A stretch of 34,294 bases of DNA from positions 1 through 34,294 of the forward strand of contig CALXNX010000025.1 in assembly GCA_944389865.1 (NCBI GenBank). Reading direction: 5' to 3'. Within the stretch, counting starts at the first letter, position 1. Every line of letters begins with the position of its first letter. Shown here piece after piece: positions 1 to 12,174 of this stretch. Source of the DNA: an uncultured Succinivibrionaceae bacterium. Lineage in GTDB: Bacteria; Pseudomonadota; Gammaproteobacteria; Enterobacterales; Succinivibrionaceae. Position numbers and translations under genes: made by a program. The notes under the pieces are model-generated. The model saw nothing but the letters and a program-made list of their open reading frames with translations, ran no database searches and was not told the DNA's origin.

Positions 1-1
1 A

Positions 2-166
2 TCGAATGCTGAGGTGCTGCCGGTCTCATACGCAGATGTCATGCACAGATTTGCCGGCGACCCGCTCAAGTTAACCAAGCTGTTCTGCGATTATTGGGGC
101 AAACTGAATGAGAGTCCGGAAGAAGTAGAGCAGACGGCGCCTAAAAAAGAGATTACGATAATCTAA
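2..166 (+). CDS. 3' end of an unidentified protein gene (cut by window edge)
   Basis: An open frame runs from the left edge for 54 codons to a TAA at 164-166. The visible residues begin SNAEVLPVSYADVMHRFAG and end PKKEITII. The tail is charged, with several Glu and Lys, and has no membrane segment. Codon use (CTG, TTA, GGC, CCG) matches the neighbouring genes, which favours a real gene tail over chance. I do not recognise the family, and too little is visible to assign a role. A weak GCCAA/TTGGC hairpin at 180-196 followed by a short T stretch could end its transcript. Confidence 0.5.
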   Translation, partial: SNAEVLPVSYADVMHRFAGDPLKLTKLFCDYWGKLNESPEEVEQTAPKKEITII

Positions 167-506
167 CCGCCTGAACGATGCCAATCTAAGGTTGGCTGAA
201 ACTCTTTTGCCCTAATCAGCTTAAAGGCCCGCTTTTAACCAAAATTCGGCGCTGACTGCGCCCTCAGGACCGCTTTAAATGCATTGATGATCCGAAAAAA
301 TTGGCATCAGGAACCGGGATTATGGTCTGAGTTCAAAAATGTGAGCTCAAGCGGAGTCCGCAATTTTGCCATAGAATTATGGCTGCAGATGCAGCTGAAA
401 TTGTGCGCTGGCGCTAACTTTCGGTGCTTAAAGCTGTGCTGAAGGCGGCAGCGTGATAGGCTGAGCACAGCTGCTTCAGCTTTATCTAATAATAAAGGAG
501 AGATTT
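167..506 (+). promoter_or_regulatory. 340-bp non-coding gap with structured leader before the DUF805 gene
   Basis: No convincing gene is present. The stretch holds a perfect GCCATA/TATGGC hairpin (368-373 with 378-383). Just before the next gene there are overlapping complementary segments. AGCTGTGCT (432-440) pairs perfectly with 464-472. TAAAGCTG (429-436) pairs perfectly with 477-484. GCTGAAG (438-444) pairs with 474-480. These pairings compete for the same bases, so the leader could fold in more than one way. A strong ribosome binding site, AAAGGAGAG, lies at 494-502. I could not place a convincing promoter. Confidence 0.4.
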
Positions 507-1076
507 ATGGTCAGCTTCATCGATGCAGTAAAAATCTGCGCCTTAAGAAAACCCGTAACCATTAAAGGCCGTGCGCCGCGCTCAGAGTTCTGGTGGTACT
601 ACTTAGCCATTGTCCTGGCCGGCTTTGTATTCGGCCTCCTGAGCATCATCCCTTTCCTGGGTCAATTGCTGTACCTGGCCTTCACCATCTTCAGCATTGT
701 GACCACCTTTACCGTCACGGTGCGCCGCCTGCACGATATTAACCGCTCCGGCTGGTGGATCATCTCCGTCTACCTCGCTTTTGCCGTCATGTTCCTGATT
801 GCAGCCATCGGCATTGTCGCCAGTTCCGAAACCATTATCAGCCTCGGCTTCATCTTAGGCGGCGGCGCGGCATCTATCTTATACATCGTGCTCCTTGTGT
901 TCTCCGTGCTCCCAGGCACCAAGGGGCCCAACCGCTTCGGCCCGGATCCGCTGGCAGCCTCTGCCCAGCCCGTTCCGGCTGCAGCAGCTCCCGCCCAGCC
1001 GACTGCCGCCCCGGCACCTGAAGCTCCCCAGCAGCCCATCGGCGCTGACGGCGACTTTACCAAAATAGAGAAATAG
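507..1076 (+). CDS. DUF805 family inner-membrane protein
   Basis: This 189-residue protein matches the DUF805 family (YhaH-like) of small integral membrane proteins, whose function is unknown. The family marks are all visible: GRAPRSEFWW near residue 22, VRRLHDINRSGWW near residue 72, and GPNRFGPDP near residue 140. Three to four hydrophobic segments lie at about 31-52, 54-68, 83-106 and 110-133. Beyond the usual domain there is a Pro/Ala-rich tail of about 40 residues ending in TKIEK, probably disordered and cytoplasmic. The ATG has an AAAGGAGAG site five bases upstream, so the start is firm. It appears monocistronic, with an inverted repeat downstream at 1089-1130. Confidence 0.88.
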   Translation: MVSFIDAVKICALRKPVTIKGRAPRSEFWWYYLAIVLAGFVFGLLSIIPFLGQLLYLAFTIFSIVTTFTVTVRRLHDINRSGWWIISVYLAFAVMFLIAAIGIVASSETIISLGFILGGGAASILYIVLLVFSVLPGTKGPNRFGPDPLAASAQPVPAAAAPAQPTAAPAPEAPQQPIGADGDFTKIEK

Positions 1077-1088
1077 CTTCCTGCTTTC

Positions 1089-1130
1089 CCGACAGGGCCG
1101 CACGGAAATTCACGCCGCCGGTCCTGTCGG
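1089..1130 (+). terminator. Inverted repeat after the DUF805 gene
   Basis: A 12-bp stem (1089-1100 with 1119-1130, one G-U pair) surrounds an 18-base loop just after the DUF805 stop. No T run follows, so it may be a weak or factor-dependent end, or an mRNA-stabilising structure. Confidence 0.35.
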
Positions 1131-1179
1131 CAGCGGGCTGAATTTGTCCCTCCGCAGCCCCGATATTTGTCGATTTTTC

Positions 1180-1207
1180 TTGATTGATATCACAAATTAG
1201 CTAAAAT
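1180..1207 (+). promoter_or_regulatory. Candidate carAB promoter with overlapping FNR-like site
   Basis: TTGATT (1180-1185) and TAAAAT (1202-1207) sit 16 bp apart and make a fair sigma70 promoter about 110 bp before carA. The -35 also reads TTGATTGATATCAC (1180-1193), nine of ten positions of the FNR consensus TTGAT-N4-ATCAA. A protein bound there would cover the -35 and more likely repress than activate. This is inference from sequence only. Confidence 0.4.
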
Positions 1208-1324
1208 AGGCAGGACTTGGCTCTGCAGATTTCAGCCTCTCCCTTACCGGGGCTAAAATTACGGCTGAAGGTCTGAAAAATCAGCAAAAGTCACAAGTTT
1301 CAGTTCTGTTATCAGGGGGTATTT

Positions 1325-2467
1325 GTGGCAGCATCCGCAATCCTGGCTCTCGCTGACGGCACCGTCTTTAAAGGCAAGGCTTTTGGAGCCGCAGGCGTTA
1401 CCGAGACCGGCGAAGTCGTGTTCAACACTTCTATGACGGGGTATCAGGAAATTCTGACTGATCCCTCCTACACCAGACAATTAGTCACACTGACTTATCC
1501 GCATATCGGCAATTACGGCACTAATCACGAGGATATGGAATCCGGCGACATCTGCGCTTCCGGCCTCATCATTCGCGATCTCTCCATTACTGCTTCAAAT
1601 TTCCGCTCTGAGCAGACTTTAAGCGCTTATCTTACTGCCCATAATCGTCCGGGCATTTACGGCATCGACACCCGCAAACTCACGCGTCTGCTGCGTGAAA
1701 AGGGAGCCCAGAACGGCTGCCTCACCACTGATCCGGCTGTAACTCCGGAGCAGGCAGTAAAGCTGGCCCAGGAATTCCCCGGCCTCAAGGGCATGGATCT
1801 GGCCAAAGTGGTCTCTACCAAGGAGCGCTATGAGTTCACCGAGAGCACCTGGAAATTAGGCACAGGATACGGTCAGGGGCATGACTATAAGTACCATGTG
1901 GTGGTCTACGACTTCGGGGTCAAGCGCAACATTCTGCGCATCTTAGTGGACCTGGGCTGCCGCCTCACCGTGGTGCCGGCCGCCACTCCGGCCTCCGAGG
2001 TTTTAGCCTTAAATCCGGACGGCGTCTTTATGTCCAATGGCCCCGGCGATCCGGAGCCCTGCGATTACGCCATCAAGGCCATTCAGGAATTTACTGCCGC
2101 AAAGGTTCCCCTCTTCGGCATCTGCCTTGGTCATCAGCTCTTAGGTCTGGCCTCGGGCGCTAAGACCGTCAAAATGAAGTTCGGCCACCACGGCGCTAAT
2201 CATCCGGTCAAGTCGCTGGCCACCGGCGAGGTCTATATTACCTCGCAGAATCACGGCTTTGCTGTAGATATCGACACCCTGCCTGAGAACGTCAAGGTCA
2301 CTCACGTCTCCCTGTTCGATCACACCCTGCAGGGCATTGAGCGCACCGACGCTCCGGCTTTCAGCTTCCAGGGACACCCGGAAGCCAGCCCCGGTCCGCA
2401 CGATATCAAGCCGGTTTTTGAGCACTTTATTGAACTGATGGATAAGCACGCCCGCAAAGAGGATTAG
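1325..2467 (+). CDS. carA: Carbamoyl-phosphate synthase small (glutaminase) subunit
   Basis: CarA hydrolyses glutamine and passes ammonia through a tunnel to CarB for carbamoyl phosphate, the shared precursor of arginine and pyrimidines. The 380-residue length is standard. The N-terminal CPSase domain covers about residues 1-150 ([17 protein letters not shown], then [12 protein letters not shown]). The class I amidotransferase domain carries the nucleophile in [10 protein letters not shown] (Cys267) and the partner residues in GHPEASPGP (His351, Glu353), as in E. coli CarA. Translation starts at GTG 1325, with AGGGGG at 1314-1319 as ribosome binding site. The stop lies two bases before the carB ATG, so the pair is translationally coupled in one operon. 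Confidence 0.97.
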   Translation: MAASAILALADGTVFKGKAFGAAGVTETGEVVFNTSMTGYQEILTDPSYTRQLVTLTYPHIGNYGTNHEDMESGDICASGLIIRDLSITASNFRSEQTLSAYLTAHNRPGIYGIDTRKLTRLLREKGAQNGCLTTDPAVTPEQAVKLAQEFPGLKGMDLAKVVSTKERYEFTESTWKLGTGYGQGHDYKYHVVVYDFGVKRNILRILVDLGCRLTVVPAATPASEVLALNPDGVFMSNGPGDPEPCDYAIKAIQEFTAAKVPLFGICLGHQLLGLASGAKTVKMKFGHHGANHPVKSLATGEVYITSQNHGFAVDIDTLPENVKVTHVSLFDHTLQGIERTDAPAFSFQGHPEASPGPHDIKPVFEHFIELMDKHARKED

Positions 2468-2469
2468 TC

Positions 2470-5703
<3,234 letters not shown>

Positions 5704-5723
5704 GCCTCAAGTCTGACCGCGGC

Positions 5724-5772
5724 GGCCTGTCTCTCCTTTGCCTTTAACCCAAGGAGGACAGGCCGTTTTTCT
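5724..5772 (+). terminator. Intrinsic terminator of carAB
   Basis: A long stem (5724-5738 with 5751-5764, one bulged base) and a 12-base loop are followed by TTTTT at 5766-5770. It starts 20 bases after the carB stop and is one of the strongest terminators in the window. Confidence 0.9.
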
Positions 5773-5962
5773 TATCTGTGCCTCATCTTTAACCTTCCTG
5801 CTGACCTTCAGGCAAAAAGAGCAGAAATCAGCACCAAAACTTTGATCTTACCTGCAAATTTTCTTTGTTATTAATGCAGATAATTAATATCTATGCTAAG
5901 AGAGAAGATAAATACGGTTAAGAAATTCTGGTAATACCAGCCTTTTCGGTGGAGACAGTGCC

Positions 5963-6457
5963 ATGTTTGAAATCAGACGCGCGCGGATGTGCGATTTAAG
6001 CTGCATTAAGGAATTGGCTGCCCTCACGGTGCCGCAGGCCTACGAAGGGCTGCTGACTACCGAGCAGATTGATTATTTAGAGGATTTAAGCTACTCCCAA
6101 AACAGCATGGCCGCGAGCCTTGACAGCGGTACGGTCTATTTTATCGCCGCAGAGAACGGCGAGGACTGCGGCTTTGCCAGCGTCTGTCAGGAAGGACCAG
6201 ATCTCTTTCACATGCCCAAGATCTATGTGCTTAAGGCGCATCAGCGGCACGGCATCGGCACGGCTTTAGTCAGCGAGATAGAAAAGCACATTAAGCAAGT
6301 GCACCCCGAGCCCTGCACCCTGGAGATCTACGTCAATTCCCGCAATGCCGCTGCAGACTTTTATCATCAGCGCGGCTTTGCAAAAGTGCGCGAGCGCAAT
6401 ATCGCCTTTGACAACGGCTTTGTTTTAATTCAGGAAGTACTGCAGAAAAACCTGTAG
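5963..6457 (+). CDS. GNAT family N-acetyltransferase
   Basis: This 164-residue protein has the Gcn5-related acetyltransferase fold, which moves an acetyl group from acetyl-CoA to an amine. The acetyl-CoA pyrophosphate loop (motif A) is seen as KIYVLKAHQRHGIGTALV at about residues 88-105, with the Q-R-H-G-I-G turn. Motif B follows as YVNSRNAAADFYHQRGF at about 124-140. The N-terminal IRRARMCDLSCIKELA is typical of strand 1 and helix 1. The ATG at 5963 has GGAGA at 5951-5955. It stands alone between two hairpins, so context gives no substrate; small-molecule or protein N-terminal acetylation are both possible. Confidence 0.85.
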   Translation: MFEIRRARMCDLSCIKELAALTVPQAYEGLLTTEQIDYLEDLSYSQNSMAASLDSGTVYFIAAENGEDCGFASVCQEGPDLFHMPKIYVLKAHQRHGIGTALVSEIEKHIKQVHPEPCTLEIYVNSRNAAADFYHQRGFAKVRERNIAFDNGFVLIQEVLQKNL

Positions 6458-6462
6458 CCCCG

Positions 6463-6483
6463 CCTGCCCTGTCCAAGGGCAGG
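6463..6483 (+). terminator. Hairpin after the GNAT gene
   Basis: A perfect 8-bp stem (CCTGCCCT 6463-6470 with AGGGCAGG 6476-6483) with a five-base loop begins six bases after the stop codon. There is no T run after it, so termination may be partial or rely on Rho. Confidence 0.45.
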
Positions 6484-6590
6484 GCTGCTGAAAACTGCGC
6501 ACCGTAAACGCACAAATATGCACTTATTTTGTGCACAGAGCACCAATAGAGCAATTTTCCCGCCTTTTAACCATCCTTATGCCGCTTTTT

Positions 6591-6620
6591 CTTACATTTT
6601 GCCCCATTACAGTGTAAAGT
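6591..6620 (+). promoter_or_regulatory. Candidate gdhA promoter
   Basis: CTTACA (6591-6596) and TAAAGT (6615-6620) are 18 bp apart, each four of six to sigma70 consensus. They leave a leader of about 35 bases before gdhA. No other pair fits as well in the AT-rich stretch 6484-6660. No known operator motif was recognised. Confidence 0.35.
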
Positions 6621-6660
6621 TAGCGCAGTTTCATTTTGGCTAAGACTACTTAGGAGATAA

Positions 6661-8016
<1,356 letters not shown>

Positions 8017-8051
8017 TCCGCACACGGATTTCTCAAGAAACTTTTGCTTAT

Positions 8052-8078
8052 AAAAGGCTGCCGCAAGGCGGCCTTTTT
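8052..8078 (+). terminator. Intrinsic terminator of gdhA
   Basis: A 9-bp stem (AAGGCTGCC 8054-8062 with GGCGGCCTT 8067-8075, one G-U pair) closes a stable GCAA tetraloop and runs into five T residues. Confidence 0.88.
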
Positions 8079-8214
8079 CATTGTAAAAAGCAGATTTTTC
8101 AGCGAAAAACAGCGCAAATCTGCGCCGACAGCGCTAAAACATGCTAAATTACTTAATGTATTGCGGCACTTGCCGAAAATAGTAATAGAACTCCCAATAA
8201 AAGAGGCTATGTCT

Positions 8215-9810
8215 ATGCAGTGGTATCTTAATCTTACCGTTAAGGTAAAGCTGATGATAAGCTTTGCCATCGTGACCATCCTCGCGATCATTATCAGCGC
8301 GATTGCCCTTCAGAGCACCATCAACAGTCAGCAGGTAGCCAGCGATATTCACTGGACGCTCGAAGAGCGCTACGGGCGCATTAACGCCAGCCGCGCCGCT
8401 TTAACTGAGCTGAATAATTTAGTGGTCAATTCCATCCATGACCCGTCCAAACTTTCTGAATTCGACAGCAAAATTGCCGCCGCCAGGCAGGCCGTAGACA
8501 ATCTGCAGACCGCCCGCTTCCCGGAGGAGATTGGAGCCGTCAAAGAGGCTGCCGCACAGTTTTTCAGCATCTACGAAGAGCAGTTCAAGCCGGCCATTTT
8601 AAGCGGCGATACCATGCTGGCCTCCACCATTTCCGCCCAGCACATCAATCCGCAGGCGCAAATCTGCTTTGACAATTTAACTGCCGTCATCAACAAGCAG
8701 TTAGCTGAAGTCGTCAGCGCAGTAGACAGCATTGCCGATCCTACTCCGGCCATCATTATCGGCGTGGTCACCTTAATTGCGGTGATTGCCGCCATTTTAA
8801 TTTCGCTGTGGTCAGCCCACTACATCACCAAGCATCTGCGCTATGCCATGAAGCATGCAAACATGATTGCAGCCAACGATCTCACTACGCCGGCCGTTCC
8901 CAATACCGGCGATGAGCTGGGCCAATTGGTAGCCACCTTTGAGAAGATGCGCGTTAATTTAGCCGGCCACATCCGTCACGTGCAGGATCGCGCTAATGCC
9001 GCAGTGGAGCTGATGCACACCGTAAAAGATGTAGCCGGCGGCGTGCACAATTCAGCCAAAGACGCGGAGAACCGCTCCATCACCGTGGCAGCGGCCTCTG
9101 ATGAAATGGTCTCCACCACGCAGGATATCGCCCGCAACTGCGAGCAGGCGGCCTCAGCCTCCGAGAACTCGCGCAATATTACTGAGCAGGGCGTCAATCA
9201 TTTAGCTTCTTCCATCAGCGGCATCCATCAGCAGACGGAGCAGACCAAGCAGGATGCTCATTTAGTTGAGCAGCTGGTGGAGCAGTCCAAGAACATCGGC
9301 ACTATTGTTGAAACCATTGAAGATATTGCCCAGCAGACCAACCTCCTGGCCTTAAACGCGGCTATTGAGGCCGCCCGCGCCGGCGAGGCCGGCCGCGGCT
9401 TCGCGGTGGTGGCTGATGAAGTGCGCGCTTTAGCCTCGCGTACCTCTAAGTCCACCCAGGAGATCACTGGCATGGTCGAGCAGATCCAGCATGATGCCAA
9501 TGCGGCCTCTGAGAGCATGGAGAACTCGGTTACCAATATGGATCAGCTCGCCAACTCTACTCAGAGTCTGGGCGACACTCTGCAGGAGATCATCTCCCAC
9601 GTCAATCAGGTCAACGGGCAGATCACCCAGATCGCCACCGCAGCCGAAGAGCAGACTACTGCTACTGCGGAGATCTCCTCCAATATGCAGGGCATTACTC
9701 ATTCAGCTCAGGATCTGGCAGCTAACGCAGAGCACGCCGCTGCAGATATCGATCAGGCGGTAGATATCTTAAATGAAGTGCATGAATCCTTATCAGAGTT
9801 TAAGATTTAA
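8215..9810 (+). CDS. Methyl-accepting chemotaxis protein (transmembrane receptor)
   Basis: This is a classical transmembrane chemoreceptor of 531 residues that would signal through CheA/CheW. TM1 is at about 13-32 and TM2 at about 179-201, enclosing a periplasmic domain of about 145 mostly helical residues that looks like a four-helix-bundle sensor. A HAMP linker (about 200-255) and a long coiled-coil domain follow. The signalling tip is unmistakable: [20 protein letters not shown] from about residue 369, then [15 protein letters not shown]. The end LSEFKI lacks a CheR-binding pentapeptide. The frame is open farther upstream, but that part lies inside the gdhA terminator. AAGAGG (8201-8206) fits ATG 8215 best, eight bases away; ATG 8209 is too close. 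The ligand is unknown. Confidence 0.93.
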   Translation: MQWYLNLTVKVKLMISFAIVTILAIIISAIALQSTINSQQVASDIHWTLEERYGRINASRAALTELNNLVVNSIHDPSKLSEFDSKIAAARQAVDNLQTARFPEEIGAVKEAAAQFFSIYEEQFKPAILSGDTMLASTISAQHINPQAQICFDNLTAVINKQLAEVVSAVDSIADPTPAIIIGVVTLIAVIAAILISLWSAHYITKHLRYAMKHANMIAANDLTTPAVPNTGDELGQLVATFEKMRVNLAGHIRHVQDRANAAVELMHTVKDVAGGVHNSAKDAENRSITVAAASDEMVSTTQDIARNCEQAASASENSRNITEQGVNHLASSISGIHQQTEQTKQDAHLVEQLVEQSKNIGTIVETIEDIAQQTNLLALNAAIEAARAGEAGRGFAVVADEVRALASRTSKSTQEITGMVEQIQHDANAASESMENSVTNMDQLANSTQSLGDTLQEIISHVNQVNGQITQIATAAEEQTTATAEISSNMQGITHSAQDLAANAEHAAADIDQAVDILNEVHESLSEFKI

Positions 9811-9840
9811 GCTGCAGGCTTAAACCCCTGCCTGTTTTTC
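9811..9840 (+). terminator. Weak intrinsic terminator after the chemoreceptor
   Basis: Short competing stems (CAGGC 9815-9819 with GCCTG 9830-9834, or GCAGG with CCTGC) are followed by TTTTT at 9835-9839. A second strong 9-bp hairpin, GACGCCGGC 9842-9850 with 9856-9864, lies directly behind it without a T run. Confidence 0.6.
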
Positions 9841-9864
9841 TGACGCCGGCACTCTGCCGGCGTC

Positions 9865-10032
9865 GCTGTGAATACAGCTCTGCTAATATACGATACTGCC
9901 CCGGCCCTGGGGCGGGTGCAGCTCCGGATGCTGAAAGTCCGAGAGCTTAATTTAAGCTGCAGCAGCGTAGCCCTGATCCGGCAGGAGTCTCGAATTTCAG
10001 CGGTGCGTGCATAATTAGTCAGTTGTTTATTC
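9865..10032 (+). promoter_or_regulatory. Structured leader region upstream of the lipoprotein gene
   Basis: This gap has several close-packed inverted repeats. They are GCTGT/ACAGC (9865-9878), GCCCC/GGGGC (9898-9913), GCTCCGGA with TCCG-A-GAGC (9921-9946) and a near-palindrome AGCTTAA-T-TTAAGCT (9944-9958). The last two share 9943-9946, so they exclude each other. TGCTAATAT (9881-9889) could be an extended -10, and CATAAT (10010-10015) a second -10. It does not match any riboswitch or small RNA that I could recall. Confidence 0.35.
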
Positions 10033-10044
10033 AGGTGTTTTGAG

Positions 10045-10881
10045 ATGTTCTTTAATGTTTATACTAAGCTTGCCGTCAGCATCATAACTGCCGCCCTGCT
10101 TGCAGGCTGCGGCGAGAGCAGCGCTGACAAGCCTGCCGCCCCTGCGGCCCGGGCTGACAGCAGCGTGCTGCAGACCTCCCTGCTCCATCAGCGGCTGCCG
10201 GCTTCCTGCTTTGTCAATGATTCAGATAATTTAGCCTTCTGCATGCCGGGCGATACCTTAATTTATGAGCCAAATCCTGAGAAGGAACATCAGGCTTCGG
10301 TCAATCAGGTGATAGGCGGCTTCTGCGACACTGCGAGACCGCTGACTATTCACGGATCTTCGGTGATCTGCTCGTTCAGACAGAACCGCACCTACAATGC
10401 CAATCCCGTCAATCAGCAGGCCATCGTCGCCTCTAATCTGCAGACCGGCGCTGATTACTTAGCTCAGACGGCCAAGATCCCCGGAATCAAGACCATAGCT
10501 CCCGGCATCTATGTGCTGTACCTGCAGCAGGCCCCCAAGGAAGCTCCGGCAGTAACTAATGATGCGGCCGTGCAGATTGAGACCAAACTGCTTACCCCTG
10601 AGCTGCGCGTGCACAGCTATATGCTCAACGATCTCCTGACCTTAGACTCGCTGGCCCAGGGCAATCCCTTTGCCTTAGTGCTGCCGACCTTGAAGAAAGG
10701 CGATGTGGTGCGCGTCTATATCGACTACCGCAACTATCCTAACGTCTGGAATGTAGACAGCTCCCTGCAGGGCATGCCATACATTTGGGAGGTTAAGATC
10801 TTAGACGTCAAAGATCAGGCGACGGCAGCCGAGCTGCAGCAGCGCCGACAGCAGGCTCAGCCGGCCGCAGCAGAGAAGTAA
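10045..10881 (+). CDS. Predicted lipoprotein of unknown function
   Basis: The 278-residue product starts with a lipoprotein signal: a Lys at residue 8, a hydrophobic core (LAVSIITAA), then the lipobox LLAGC with Cys22 as the acylated residue. The following GESSADKP gives no Asp at +2, so outer-membrane sorting would be expected if the E. coli rule holds. The mature part has an Ala/Pro linker, then a mixed domain with paired cysteines (ASCFVNDSDNLAFC and GGFCDTARP with VICSF), which could form disulfides. The C-terminus is Gln/Ala-rich. I do not recognise a family. AGGTG (10033-10037) is the ribosome binding site. It is followed by a convergent terminator shared with the dapB side. Confidence 0.82.
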   Translation: MFFNVYTKLAVSIITAALLAGCGESSADKPAAPAARADSSVLQTSLLHQRLPASCFVNDSDNLAFCMPGDTLIYEPNPEKEHQASVNQVIGGFCDTARPLTIHGSSVICSFRQNRTYNANPVNQQAIVASNLQTGADYLAQTAKIPGIKTIAPGIYVLYLQQAPKEAPAVTNDAAVQIETKLLTPELRVHSYMLNDLLTLDSLAQGNPFALVLPTLKKGDVVRVYIDYRNYPNVWNVDSSLQGMPYIWEVKILDVKDQATAAELQQRRQQAQPAAAEK

Positions 10882-10890
10882 ACCATGGTG

Positions 10891-10918
10891 ATAAAACAGG
10901 CGCCCGCTGCGGCGCCTG
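10891..10918 (-). terminator. Intrinsic terminator of the nadK-recN-GNAT-dapB operon
   Basis: A perfect 8-bp stem, CAGGCGCC (10897-10904) with GGCGCCTG (10911-10918), and a six-base loop. On the minus strand it is followed by TTTTAT (10891-10896), so it ends dapB transcription. It may also slow plus-strand transcripts from the lipoprotein gene. Confidence 0.75.
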
Positions 10919-10944
10919 ACAAAGCTGACTGCTTTAAGGCAGCT

Positions 10945-11718
10945 TCAGCGCGGCAGCCCCAGCACGGCCGGCATGTCGTAAAGGCCGGGAGCTTTCCCTT
11001 CCAGCCACTGCGCAGCGCGCAGCGCACCGCGGGCAAAGGTGGCGCGGCTGGAGGCATGATGCTTAAGCTCAACGATTTCACCGTCTGCGCAGAACATCAC
11101 GCTGTGCTCGCCTACGATATCGCCGCCGCGAATGGAGGAGAAACCGATAGTGCCGTATTTGCGCTCACCGGTAATGCCGCTGCGCCCGGCTACCATCACG
11201 TCAGACAGATTGACCCCGCGCCCGGCAGCTGCTGCCTGCCCTAAGGACAAAGCGGTGCCGGAGGGAGCATCGACCTTATAGCGATGATGCGCCTCGACAA
11301 TTTCCACATCCGCATCCTGCATCACGGCGGCAGTCTGCTTGACCAGCGCCAGCAGCAAATTGACGCCTACCGAGAAATTGGAAGCCATCACCAGCGGGAT
11401 CTTCTCAGCGCAGTTTTTGATCCCCTCTTTGCCGCTGTCATCAAAACCGGTGGTGCCCAGCACGTAGGCGATGCCGCGCTCTGCTGCCTCCGGCAGGACG
11501 CTTAAGGTGCAGTCCGGACGGGTAAAATCAATAAAGACATCCGGAAGATTATTTAAAGAGTTGATATCGGCCGCCACTTCACATCTGCAGCCTGCCGGCA
11601 GCGCTGAGACATTGCGATCGATGCCGCAGACTAATTTAACGCTGTCCATTCCCACAATGCAGTCATACAGGGCGTGGCCCATGCGGCCGCTGATCCCGAC
11701 GATCCCGATTTTCAGCAT
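10945..11718 (-). CDS. dapB: 4-hydroxy-tetrahydrodipicolinate reductase
   Basis: DapB performs the NAD(P)H-dependent reduction step toward diaminopimelate and lysine, needed for cell wall and protein. The 257-residue length is close to the family norm. The nucleotide-binding turn is GIVGISGRMG (residues 5-14). The family signature and active site are seen in VEAHHRYKVDAPSGTA, with the His144-His145 pair and Lys148. GTTGF near residue 88 and ASNFSVGVNLL near 112 complete the pattern. The ATG abuts the stop of the upstream GNAT gene, and AAGGAG inside that gene's last codons is its ribosome binding site, so it is translationally coupled. It is the last gene before a terminator. Confidence 0.96.
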   Translation of the reverse strand: MLKIGIVGISGRMGHALYDCIVGMDSVKLVCGIDRNVSALPAGCRCEVAADINSLNNLPDVFIDFTRPDCTLSVLPEAAERGIAYVLGTTGFDDSGKEGIKNCAEKIPLVMASNFSVGVNLLLALVKQTAAVMQDADVEIVEAHHRYKVDAPSGTALSLGQAAAAGRGVNLSDVMVAGRSGITGERKYGTIGFSSIRGGDIVGEHSVMFCADGEIVELKHHASSRATFARGALRAAQWLEGKAPGLYDMPAVLGLPR

Positions 11719-12174
11719 TTACAGCTCCTTGGTAAAATTCAACAGATAATCGGCAGATTGTACCGATCCCGGCTTAAAGTGCAAGGCGCGGTAGAAGTGC
11801 TGCGCACCAAAATTGCGCATCTCCACCTCCAAATGCAGAGTCTCCGCCCCCTCCCTGCGCGCCGCCTCAGCCGCGGCTGCAGTCAGCACGCGCCCGACCC
11901 CGCAGCGAAAATAATCCGGATCGACGTAAAGGGCAGCCAGATGCCCGTCATGCAGCGGATATTCCAGGGCGGCAAAACCGCACAAAGCTTCCCCTGAGCA
12001 GGCCAGGATCACCGCATGGGTGGGCTTTTTAATCCTCCCATGCCAGATGACGGCAAGATCGCGCAGCGGCGGCAGCGCGTAGGTGCGGCTTTCATAACGG
12101 GCTGAGCGCAGCTCCAGACGCGCAATCACCTCCCCGTCAAGGGGCACGGCGCGCCGCAGGGTGAGTCTAGTCAT
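11719..12174 (-). CDS. GNAT family N-acetyltransferase between recN and dapB
   Basis: The product (151 residues from ATG 12174) is a GNAT acetyltransferase. Motif A reads LAALYVDPDYFRCGVGRVLT, with the acetyl-CoA loop R-C-G-V-G-R. Motif B reads LEVEMRNFGAQHFYRALHF. The chosen ATG overlaps the recN stop in ATGACTAG, a common coupled arrangement. An in-frame ATG at 12201 would add nine basic residues (MRLRFWIRR) inside recN and cannot be excluded, since neither start has a strong ribosome binding site. The substrate is unknown. Context in a nadK-recN-dapB operon gives no clear hint. Confidence 0.83.
   Translation of the reverse strand: MTRLTLRRAVPLDGEVIARLELRSARYESRTYALPPLRDLAVIWHGRIKKPTHAVILACSGEALCGFAALEYPLHDGHLAALYVDPDYFRCGVGRVLTAAAAEAARREGAETLHLEVEMRNFGAQHFYRALHFKPGSVQSADYLLNFTKEL

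Noticed and set aside
8044-8214. 57-codon upstream extension of the chemoreceptor
   Set aside because: It starts inside the gdhA terminator hairpin, and the family N-terminus with TM1 begins at [10 protein letters not shown] after AAGAGG.
9898-10000. Possible 4.5S RNA, RNase P RNA or TPP riboswitch
   Set aside because: None of the conserved core sequences of these RNAs that I know is present.
10885-11244. 119-residue open frame starting at the lipoprotein stop
   Set aside because: It overlaps the dapB terminator and is antisense to dapB, which has complete motifs.
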